The notes under the pieces were generated by a model. That model searched no databases and was not told the DNA's origin. It saw only the letters and a program-made list of their open reading frames with translations. A stretch of DNA of 64,000 nt from Monocercomonoides exilis (Eukaryota; Preaxostyla; Oxymonadida; Polymastigidae): NCBI GenBank assembly GCA_001643675.2, contig LSRY02000004.1:1-64000 (forward strand). Direction: 5' to 3'. Positions 19,188 through 31,100 of this stretch are shown piece after piece (positions within the stretch are counted from its first letter, which is position 1; each line of letters begins with the position of its first letter). The translations under genes were made by a program, and so were the position numbers.

Positions 19188-22100
19188 ATGAATTTTATTT
19201 TAAAACAAGTTATCTTCGTAGTTTTATTCTTTGGCATATGCTTTAAAAGTGAAAATATATGCAGGAAAAACGAATATGTTAATCAAGAATCTTCTTCAAA
19301 CATTTTTCATTCCAGTTTAAATAATTTTCCACAAACGTGCTTTAAGCCGATAAGTTTTGCTTCACATTATTTGCAAAATTATATCTATAAGACAGAGCTC
19401 CATAGCGCTTCAGTTTTTGTTTGCAATGCGTCATTAATCTTGGTTTCGATGAAATTAGTCTATCTTTCCGAGCAAACTTCGCTGAATGTTGATTTAAGAT
19501 CACATCTGAAAATTATACATTGTCATATGCATTTCGGTACAAAACAGTTTAGCATAGATTTACGCGATGGATTTTTATATTGCAATAATATTTCTGTATC
19601 ATGTTATTCATCAAGTAAATTCATGTTTCCGATTGTTTCCAGTCCAGAAGTCATTTCTCCAACTCAACCAACTTGCTCAATTACTCTTTGTTCGTCAATG
19701 TTTTCCTCTTTAATTTTGAAAGGAGGTCCATTACTTTCGTCTTCAACTGTTTCATCTGTAGAATTATTTCAAACAATCTTCATCAATTTTACAAATACAA
19801 ATTTTCGTTCAGAAAAGCAACCACTTTGTTTTTGCAATTCTTTGATTTCGAGTTGTTCTTTTGTTTCCACTCAAAACGTTTTCTATGGCGGAATTGTTCG
19901 ATCAATTAATAATGATTTGTCTTCATTAATTTCTTTCAACAATTCATATTCCAATTGCAGTAGGACTTTGCAGCTCGATCAAAATTTGATGACTCGAAAA
20001 ATTAATCCGACTTCTCAAACTTTTGATCACGATTTGTGGAACGAGACGTTTGCAGAAGGACAACAATCGAATTGGAGCACTGTTGATTCCAATGGAGGAG
20101 CAATTTCGCTTTACGCTCAAAAGAATACAGAAATTACTGTAACAAACTGCAATTTTTTGAAATGTGGAGCAAAATCAAGCGGAGGTGCGCTGTTTTGTTC
20201 TGATGGGAAACAATTTATCGTTGAAAATTCAACATTTGACAGTTGCTTTGCTCAAACAGTGTATGGAGGTGCAGTTTTTATGCATACTTTTAATCATTGC
20301 GCAAGAGTAAGTGGTTGTTCTTTTAGAAATTGCAGTTCTTATGGATACGGTGGTTCACTGTATTTGTATTTATCTGATCTTGCAATGCTTGAATGTATTC
20401 CATTTATTTTTGAAGATAAAAAATCAAATGTGTATGATTGTACATTCCATCGCAGTTCTGTATCTACTACACATGGTGGTGCACTTTGTATTCCATGTGG
20501 AGTTCATCTTTGCTTAATTTGCAGCATCCGGTTTACTAATTGCTCCGCCAACTCTCATGGGGGTGGATTAAGGTATCGATACGATCAAAATAGTGGCAAC
20601 AATGTTAAAGTTGGATTTTTTCTTTTTTTTCACAATTGTCAATGCTTAACGTCAAATGTTGATTCAGGAGGACACGATGTATGGTTTGATTGCCAATTTC
20701 AAAAGCAAAGTGAATCTCCTCTTGTTTCATCTTTTTCTACAAATGTCAATAATCAAAGAATCTGCTATGGAGATCCAGTTTTATCTTTTCCAATGGATTG
20801 GGTAAATAATGGAACTGTTGCAAGGTTTATTTCTCACGACGGAACGAATGAACCATTGAATTGTGGATTAACAAAGGAAAGGCCATGCTTAACTATTGAG
20901 TATGCACTTTTATCATTAAGTGACGATATTTCTTGGAAGATCGTTCTCACTTCTGATATATCTCCATTGTCGCAAATATTTATTGGAAATAGAAATATTA
21001 TTGTTGATCAAGAACCTGGCAATTCCTTTTCGATTAACTCTGCATCGCTTTCTTCACAAATTTCTTTATTTGACATTTTTTCTGGTTCTTTGACAATTCT
21101 ATCACTTTTCATTATTCATGATAATTTGGAAACTCCGTCTCCTTCTTTATTTACGATGAATTCGTTTGATTCAAATCTTTGTTTGGAAGGTGTAACAATA
21201 ATGACTGAGAATAATTCTCATTCTTCTTTTTCCTCGCCTTTGTTTAATATCTTCTTGAGTAAAGTTTCCTTTATATCAGTAACAATTAAACACTTCACCC
21301 TTTCATGCAGTTTATTCAACGAAATGCAATCTTCTCAAGTTATTGCTCAGACAGTTAGCAACATTACTTTTCAAAATATCACTTGCAAAAATGGAAATGG
21401 TTGCTTATATTCAAAAAATGTGATATCTCGAGAACATCTTGAAGTTTTAAATATAACTGCTGAAGAATGCAGTTGCTTAGATGGAGATGGAGGTTGCTTT
21501 TTCTTGTTAATTTCAGAAAATGGAAGACTAACAATTGGGTCAGCGCTGTGCTTATTTAATTCTTGCACAGTTTCTACTGATGATGAGAAGATGAGGAAAG
21601 GTGGTGCTATCTATCTTCGTCTGAGAGAAGGAGCTAGAGACTTCCAGCTCAAATCAGTTCAGTTTTCTGAGTGCAACGGCTGGAAAGGGAAGAATGTTTT
21701 TATTGAAAGTGCAGAACTGCTCAGAACAGCAAACACAAACACAATTGGTTTTCATCCAGTGATTGGGATTGGCATCACAGATTTTGATGAGCTGAGCGGG
21801 GTGGAAAATGGGGATCAATCATTTATTTTCCCGCTTGCTCTGTTTCTGAGGAACTTCACTTCTCCCGCTTATGTGTCTGGACAGAGCACTGATAACGACT
21901 ATCGTCTTTGCGGATACAGCGACTATCCGTGTCAGAGTGTAGAAGGCGCTTCAGCTGCGCGATTTGCAAACACAAAGAGAAATATTCGCTTTCTGCCTTC
22001 CTTCTCCTTCCGAACAGAAACACTCCTCAACAGTCAATCGTATGGATTTGATGCTGAAGAAGACAGCATGTCCATCAATGTTGGCTCCTCGCAAGCGAAA

Positions 22101-25100
22101 GTGAGTGAGGGGCTTCTGATCAATTCTGTGGAGACAAGTTTCTCCAGAATCAAGTTTGTACTCGAAGCATCTTTGAATGGGAGGAGCGCCTTTATCCTCT
22201 CGAATGCTAATGTGCTGTCGATGACTGACTGCGCGGTTGTGCCAGCTGCTTCGGGTGCTTCTGTTTCGTATTGCCTTGCGAAGATCACAAGTGGAAAATT
22301 GTTAATAACCCGCTTTGCTGCTCCTCTTGTACAGAAGCTGAGTTTCGGCAATGCACCTTTTGTTGCCATCAGCGGAAGCGCCTCTGCAGATTTCGACACT
22401 TTGGATGTGAATGGAATGACGACTACTAGCAGCGATGGGCTGATATCTGTTGACTCGACAGGCACCACAACCATCAATAACAGCACATTCCACGGCTCAA
22501 ATCTCATCAGCTCTGCATTTGTCTCCAGCTCCTCAGGAACATATTCGATAACTATAAAGAACACCACTTTTGAAGAGATAAAAAGAACAGCAGGAGATGG
22601 TTCATGTGTGTTTCTGAACACCAGAAGTGGCTTTGCGAGCTCGTTCACAGCAAGCAACTGCACATTCACAAAATGCACAGCGACTGAAAATGGCAAAGGA
22701 GGTGGAGCCATTGCGCTTCACATCAACAGTCAATCGGTACTCACACTCGAGTCATCTGCATTCACGTCGTGTCAGGCACCTAAGCCAAGTGCAGGCTCAA
22801 AAGGGAAGGGAGGCGCCATTCTCATCGATTTCTCTGAAGTCAACACCAGATATCTTCTCACAAATACCCTGAGCTTTGCCTCAAACACAGCTGAGCATGG
22901 CAATGATTTGTTTGTGTCCTCTGTCGATCTGGCATCCAGCATCACCACAGCTGCCTTCCAGTTCTTCCGTCAAGATGCGCCATTTGCTCCTGAAAGCTGT
23001 GCTGGAACCGATTCCAAATGGCCGAGTGTTGTTATCCCTCTTGTGTTTTATCTGCTGCCTCGTGAGTCAGCGGTGCATGTGCTTTCAGAAGGAAACGATG
23101 TGTCTGCATGCGGATTCGCAGGTTATGGGTGTCAGACGATTACCTTTGCACTGACGCAGCGAACAGACAAGTTAGAAGAACTGATTGTGCATCCAGTCTA
23201 TGCACTCAGCGAGACAATCACCCCCTCAGGTACCAGCGAGATCACCTTTGAAGGAACAGTGGCAGAAACAAAGATGAGGATGATTGGCACCCAGACAGGA
23301 GCATCAGAAGCGATGATAAGAATGGAGCAAGCATCAGCATGGAAACATCTCGCCTTTTGCCTGCAGCCAACCATCCCCAGCCCTCAATCATCGGTGTTTC
23401 TTGTGTGCAGTGCAAATGCGATGCTCAATCTGGAGGACTGCTCAATACTAGCTGAACGAGGTGAAGAAAAATGCGCTTTTGGGTTTTTGAGTGTTGCTGA
23501 AGGCTCGTTTGCGATGACTCGATTCACAGTGAATTCAATCGGGTTCCAGTCAGCCGAGATGGTGAAAGTGTGCAGCAAAGGGAGTGGATCAATTGACTCA
23601 TGCACATGGATAAATATCACATCTGCTGTTGAAACAGGAATCATCGCATACTCATCAGCAGGCACATTGAGCATGCACAACACATCAATCAGCCAGTCTG
23701 CCTCTTCATGCTGCTCATTTCTGGAAGACAAGCACGGCAAAAGTCTGGTTGCTGAAAACAACACTTTTTCAGGGATCACGAAAAACGAAGGGAACGGAAG
23801 CGTGATCAAGACAGACATTGGAGAAAACGAGTCGCTGGAGCTGAACGACATCTCAGTTGATAGCTGTTCTTCGGTGAGGGGATGCGGTGGAGGGGTATAC
23901 ATCAGCACAAGCTCCTCTGCCAAAATTCGGATTGGCAAAGAAGGCACAGCCACAAGATTTACCAGGTGCAGCGCAAAGGGAACATTGCCAAAATGCGGAT
24001 TTGGAGGAGGAATATTTCTGAAGTGTGCAGACTGGCTGGCTGATCTTGTCCTCACAGCTGTTTCCTATGGAACAGATGGAGACAGTACAAGCAATGAAGC
24101 AGAGGGAGAAGGAAGCAATGTGTTTGTTGAAGGATACAGCCTGGACAAAATCGTCACCAATCAGTCATTCAAGTTCGATATCGACAAAGAGTCAACAGCT
24201 GAGTTTGGGAAGCTGTGTGGGTTTGAAGATGGGAATGTTTCGTATGCTATTCCTTTGGTTGTGTTTCTGCTGATGTTTGAGCCTCCTGCAATTGTAGGAG
24301 GAAACACTGGATTTGACTATCGGATGTGCGGTGTTTCGATATACCCCTGTGCAACAATCCCCTTTGCGATCTCCAAGCGCTTTCCAGCATCCAATTCATC
24401 TGGCGCATCCATCAGGCTGACAGCAGACTTTTCCTTCAAGGATGCCATATCTTTTGACACACAGCCAACAGAAGTGAGTGCTGAGCAGATTGGAGGCGTG
24501 ATTGATGTGAGGAGTGATGGAATGGGAGAAGGTACTGGATTGTTGTGCTCTTCGGTGAATGTGAAGTTCAGTGAAATTGTGTTTGGACTGCCAGGCTCAT
24601 TCGACGAGACCTCACGCACTTCTCTGTTTCTGTGCTCATCAGCCACTCTTACCATTCACAGATGCGAGTTTCAAAACAGCAGCAGCTTAGTTGTTGAGTA
24701 CAGGATCATATACGTAACAAGTGGGAAAGTGGAATTGAATGGATGTAAAATGAAGGACTTTGCAATGGGAAATGCTGAGATTATTGCACTTGATGGAAAC
24801 AATGCTGAATGTTCGATTGAAGGAATGGAAGCATCAAAGTTGAGCAGAGAAGAAGATGGAGCACTGATTTTGATTTCAAGTGGAAAAAAATTGACGATTG
24901 AGAACAGCAACATCGAAAATTCTACGATGGCTAACAACAACCACATCACAATTAATTCACTGGCAAATGGTCTTCTGAAGAATGTGACATTTTCGAATCT
25001 GAGCAGAACAAATGGGGACGGAGGAGTGATTGCGGGTGAATTGGGTGCTGGCGAGGTGTTGGGTGTGGAGAACTGCTCATTTATACGCTGTATTTGCTAT

Positions 25101-28100
25101 TCTGGGAGAACGATCGGAGGGTGTATGCTGATGGATGTGGAAGAAGGGGGCACATTCCGATTCGAGAGAAACAAAGTGGAGTTCTGCATTGTGTCCAGCG
25201 GAGATGGGTATGGGGGAGGGTTGTTCCTCACGTTTGGCTCTTCCCATCTCGATTACTCGATGAGGAACAACACGTTCGAGAACAACGGAGCATTGCGCGG
25301 GAAGGATGCGTATGTTGTCTGCGAAGAGCCAGGGGCAGCAATCCTTCTGATGTATTGGAATGGGTCAGCTTCTGAAGGCACTGCCCCTGACCGCCTGTGG
25401 GTGCGCCGTCTGTCTGAACCAGCAGACGGAGGTGCAACAATGATCGATTATCTGTTCCCTCCACCGACTTCGTTTGTGTTTGTGGATGGCAGTGCCTCGG
25501 CTGTTGAGAACTGTGGATCGAAGCGAAGCCCATGCACCTCAGTGGAGCTTGGCTTTCAGAAAATGGACTCCTCCCACACAATCATCCAGCTCGAAGGAAA
25601 CACCCCCATCGATGCTGTTGTGAACAGGCACGGAGTCTCACTCACCATCCAAAGCAATTCCACAACAAAAGCAATGATATTTGGAAGAAATGGAAAGTTC
25701 GAGCTGCTTGAAGGAAGTCGCTCAACCACTCTCACCTTTTCCAGGCTGGGCTTTGCGCTTCCATCGTCTCCCAATCCTTCGCAAGAAATAGGTTCACTTG
25801 TGGAAGTTAGCATTGGTCAATGCTCATTCTTAGATTGCACATTTGAGCAAGGAAGCAGCAGCAATTCCAACCCTTCGAAATGGATTGTTTCAGGAGGTGG
25901 CGGAGTTGTGCACTTTGACTCATGCACTTTCGGCAATATTCCATTTCAGACAGCTGGAGTTATTTTGATTGACGGAACATCGCTTTTGTTGGAGGCCTGC
26001 AGCTTTTCTTCTATCTCTTCTGATGCACGAAAGGGTTTGATAACTGGAAGCGGGAATTGCGATATAACGCTGAAGGATACAGGATTTGCGAATTGCGAGA
26101 CGACAAATGGACACATGTTAGAGATGACTCAACCGAAGTCTGTTGAAATCTCAGGGGCATGCACATTCGAAGGATGCACTTCGACAGAAGGGGATGGAGA
26201 GGCTCTTTATTGTGTTCTGGAGGGAGAAGGATCTTTGGTGATGAACAAAACATCAATTGTGTCTTGTGGGGTGAATGCTGTTAATGGGAGAGGAGGCGGA
26301 ATCTATCTCGATTTGAAGGAGAATGTCAATGCCTATTTGTTTTCTGATTTAACATTCAGCGGAAATGAGGCGTTTGAAGGGAAAGACATGTTTGTGAGAA
26401 GCGCTGATTTGAACGCGTCAATCATTCCATCTCTGTTTGATTTCGAGTATTTTGGAGCAGACGGAGAGATTAAAATCGATATGAAAGGAAGAGACGAAAC
26501 GCATTTTGTGAGCGTTTCAGCAGATCTGCTGTATTTTTTGGTGAAATATTCTTCGTCGACAATAAGCGTTGGATTGGCTGGAATCGACTTTATTGGGTGT
26601 GGAAAGGCAGAAATTCCATGTCGAACATTGCAGTGGGGTATGAATAATCTGCAGACATCAGAAGATTTGCGGTTGTGTTTTGTTGAAATTCTGGATGAAG
26701 TGGCAATATGCGAGTGCTATGAATTTGGCCTTTCTCAGCTCAGCATTGGATTGTCGTCTGCAGTTGATTCGCATGCATTTGCCAAACTGTCAATTTCTCA
26801 AACAGCAAGCGGATCGAGCCAATCAATTTTCAACTTGAACAATTCCCTTTCGTTTTCTTCTGTGCAGTTCCATCTGCCTGCGTTCTTCTCAAATGGACAG
26901 TCTTCCGTTGTTTCATCATCTGACGGATATCTCACCTTTAACTCAACCTCATTCCATTCAAATGCCACTTCTGCGCTGGAATATGTTCTTGTGCTGAGCA
27001 AAAGAGGAACAGTGGAGCTGTTGAATGTATCTGCTTCTTCGTTGGTGTTTGCATACAGCCCCTTCAGGCTTTCATCTTATGCCACACTTGAAAGGTGCAA
27101 TTTCTGCAACATAAATGCGCCTTCGAACATTGAAGGCGGCGCAATGTCTGTCTGTCTGGAGCGATCAGACCTGCTGCGTGTAAAGAGCTGCCAAGCAGAG
27201 CTGTGCAAATGCTCCACAGAAAGAGGCAGAGGAGGGTTTTTGCATATCGACTGCTCGAAGTCTGCAGCAGCAAAACCCTTCCGATTCGAAGGCAGCATGG
27301 TGTTTGAAGCAAACGATGCTCACCAAGGCAGAAACATCTTTGTTGTTTCTGAGAACTTAAACTCGTCAGTCTCTTTGGCAACATTTGCCTTCTCATTCGA
27401 GGAGATGAAGAGCGACAGCAACGCATTTGTGGGGAAAGAGGGAGAAGATGAATTGTGGGATTTGTTCCGATATTTGGTTCCTTATTCAGCTTCCGCAATC
27501 CATCTATCAGATGCTGGGGCAGATGTGATGAGATGTGGAAGCGCAGATGATCCGTGCTGCTCGTTCTGGAAAGGGATGCAGCAGATCAGCAACGAGGCCT
27601 CGCCAAAGCTCATCTCCATCTCCAAATCCACTGAAGTTACCAACACCTTCACTCTCTCCAACTTCACCATCCAATCAAGCTCGTTGGAGGAAGAAGAAAA
27701 ACAGGAGTCGATGCTTCTGTTTAGGGAAAAGGCAGGAGAAGTATCAGAGCCGTTTTTGCGATGCACAGCGGAACTGTCCCTAAAGTATATTTCATTGATC
27801 ATTGCATCGAGCTTCGACAATTCTGCTTCGGAAGTGATTTTGAGTGAAAGTGGGATGGTGTCTTTGGGGCAGTGCTCGCTGGGAGCAGAAGTTATGTTGG
27901 GAGGGATACAAATTAGCAGGTGTAGCTTTATTGTCTGCGTTAGAGGGCAGCTTTCACTTGTTGATGTGGCGATGAAATCAGCGAGCATTGGAAAAAGCGC
28001 AATTATTATGGGCACTGGTGTTTGTGAGATCAAGAACTTCACGTGCTCGTTTGTGAACATTTCAGATGGGAGCATCTTTGAGACTATGGAAGTGGCAGGC

Positions 28101-31100
28101 TCAGCAAAGGGGGTGAATGCGAATGAAAAAAGCGAATTGAGGCTGAACTCGTCAACAATATCATCAGTAAGCAGAACAGACAACGGGGCATCAGTTATCG
28201 ATAGCAAAAGAGAAAGAGATTTTTGGATTGAGATGGATGGGACTTCAGTGAGCGATTGCAAGGCGGGGCAAAGCCAAAAAGGAGGAGCTGTGTTTGTGAA
28301 ATTGGGTGAGGGCGGAAGATTTTCTGTAATGAGATCTACGATGATGCGGTGCTGCTGCTCAGACGAAGGGAAAGGAGGCGTGTTTTACATCGAGGCAATG
28401 AGAAGCGGGGTGCTGGACTTTGTGTTCCAGAGCGTGTCGTTTGCAGGGAACACTGCAAAGGTGGGGAACGATATTTATGTGTCGTGCCAGAACATAACAG
28501 CACAGATCAATGAGACACAGTTCAGGTTTGATCTGCGAGAAGGGGTGTATGTGAGGCAGAATGCGATCTATGGAATCGATGCAACAGATCACATAGCAGA
28601 TACAAATCTCATGGACTTTATCACAATCTACCAGTCAGACACGATTGTAGTGTCGTCTCTGAGCGAATATGGAGGGGAAAACGAGAGACAGTGCGGCACA
28701 TATGTTCTGCCTTGCTTGTCGCTGGGTTATGCCATTTCGCATGTGACTTCAGATTTTGATTCACGTCTGATTGTCGACGGAGGGACCTTCATTGAAGAAG
28801 ATCTCACGCTGGATAGGCTTCTTCTTGCTTCGCGATCGAAGTCTCAGAGCAACGTAACAATAAATTCCATCGCATCATCAGCGAATGAAGCTGTGATTGC
28901 AACTTTGGAAGCTGTTTCGATTGCGAATCTTTGGTTTATTTTTGAGCAAGATTTTGTATGTTCACATTCGTCTTTCATCTCTCCTCGTTGTGGAGTGGTT
29001 GAGCTGGCAAACTGCTCGTTTTCATCTGAATCGAGCCTTCCGCTGTTTTCTCTTTTAGACTTCAGCGAGGGGAATGGAACAATAACCTCCTGCTTATTTT
29101 CGTCGCTCACTCTTCTGTCTTGTGTTATCCATGTTTCTTCTTCGTGCTTTGTTTCTGTAGCCTCTTCCGAGTTCTGCTTGATGAGTTCAGCTGCCGGAGC
29201 AATAGTTTGTGAGAACAGCAAAGAAATCAGTGTTGCTCACACGAAGTTTGCAAACAACTCGATTGCCTCATCTTTTGCCTCTTCAACAGCAAATCCCTTG
29301 ACATGTATATCTGCATCTTCAGTTGCGGATATCATACTTTCAAATTGCTCTTTCTGGGGATTACCACACACGATGGACAGAGGAATTCTGGTAAAAATTT
29401 GTGTGTGTCCGAAAGTTCTGTTTGATCTTTGTGAATTGGAAGGAAATAAGAATTCAGAAGTTATGGACAACAGCATCTGCAATACAAATGAGCTGTGTTC
29501 GTGGAATGGCTCACTTGCAGATGTGCAAAACAGCACCTCTACGATGAAAGATACCACGATTGCAAACAGCTCGATAGGAGGAATGAGCGTGTTTGGAGGG
29601 AGCATGATGATTGAAGATGGAAAATTCATGAACAACAACCCGAAGATAGAAAATTATCAATCAGTTCGGAGAAATATCGTTTGCTCAGGCTCAGGGTTGT
29701 TGAAGGTGGCAAGTGTGAAAGGAGGAGACGGAGTGAAGGAGGGGTCGTCGTTGTGGGTGCTGAACGAAGGGTGCACACTGGGCGGGATAGCAGAAGAAAG
29801 AGAATCAGTGTTTTTCATTCCGGAACTGGAAAATGTGGAGGCGGAGGAGGATGGGAGTGTGACGAGGCTGAAGTTCGTTGGGCTGCTTCTTGTGCCGTGC
29901 AATCTGTCGTTTCGGGTGGTGAAGAGGGTTGGGTCGGAGGAGTTGGTGGAGAGATACTCGTTTGAAGAGGGAGGGTTTGTATCGGAGGCAGAAGTGTTGG
30001 GGGCAGTGCCTTCAAAGACGATTTATGAGGCAGGAGAGGAGACAGAAGTGTCGGTGTGCATTCTGTTTGGAAATGCAGAGACACCTTCTTCAACAAAAGC
30101 ATTTGTTTTGAAGAACGGAAGCGATCCGAAAGCAAGTGGTGATGGAAAGCTTGCTGAAGGAGGAAAAGATGGAAAATTATCATGGGCATTGATTGTGATT
30201 GTGATGTTTGCTGTATTGTTTTTGATTGCTTTTGTTGGATTTATTTTGTTTGTTGTTCGGTGGAGAAAGCAGAAGAGAAGGACAAAAGAGCTGGAGGTGA
30301 TTGTGGAAGACACAGTGAGGAAGGATCCGAAGACGTTTGAGATGGTGACGATGGAGATGTCGCCTGAGGAGCAGTGGCGAAGAGCAGAGAGGGAGGCAGA
30401 GAAGAAGAATGAAGAGAGGATAAAGAAAAGAATAAATGACAAAATAGAACACTCTGAGTCATCGGAGCATCTTTTAAGTGAGAATGGATCGACTGAATAT
30501 ATCCTTGGGAGAGACTCAGACAAGATTCCTCAATGGGCGCTGGAGAAAATGGAAGATGAAGATAAGGATGAGGAAGATACAAGAAAGAGAACACCCTCAC
30601 CTTCCATTTCATCCACTTCGACCACAGACACTTTAGACACAGACTCTTCTTTTATTCGCGGGGAGGAACTGTGTCCAACCACCTCGTCGATGTCGAATCT
30701 GGTGGATGCGATGGCCTGCTCATCTCCTCATGAGAAACTGATTGTGGATCTGAGGGATTCCCTGTTCATGCTTCTTCACGGAAGGAACAAGACAAAGGAG
30801 ATGCCGATCGGGTCGCTGGAGGAGAGAGAAGTGACAGCTGCGCAGATCCTGTTCTGGGTGGCGAATGGGGCGCTTCACTCCTTTGAGAATGATAAATTTG
30901 ATCTTCCATCCTTAATAAATCTAAGCCCTCACATTGTTTTGTTTTCAGAGCACATGATAATTGCCATTGTGCTTCGCTCGGGCTGCTCTTCTTCTGATGA
31001 GTCTGATTCATCTTCAGTCTCGTCATCCTCGATTGCAACATCTTCGTCTGATATTTCGTTGAAGAGCGAGAGGTTCACCGACTCGCCACCACCGTCGTCA

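Noticed and set aside
22034-30612. Many minus-strand frames of 60-259 codons opposite the giant gene
   Set aside because: They are shadows of the G+C-richer codons of the sense gene, with no domains of their own.
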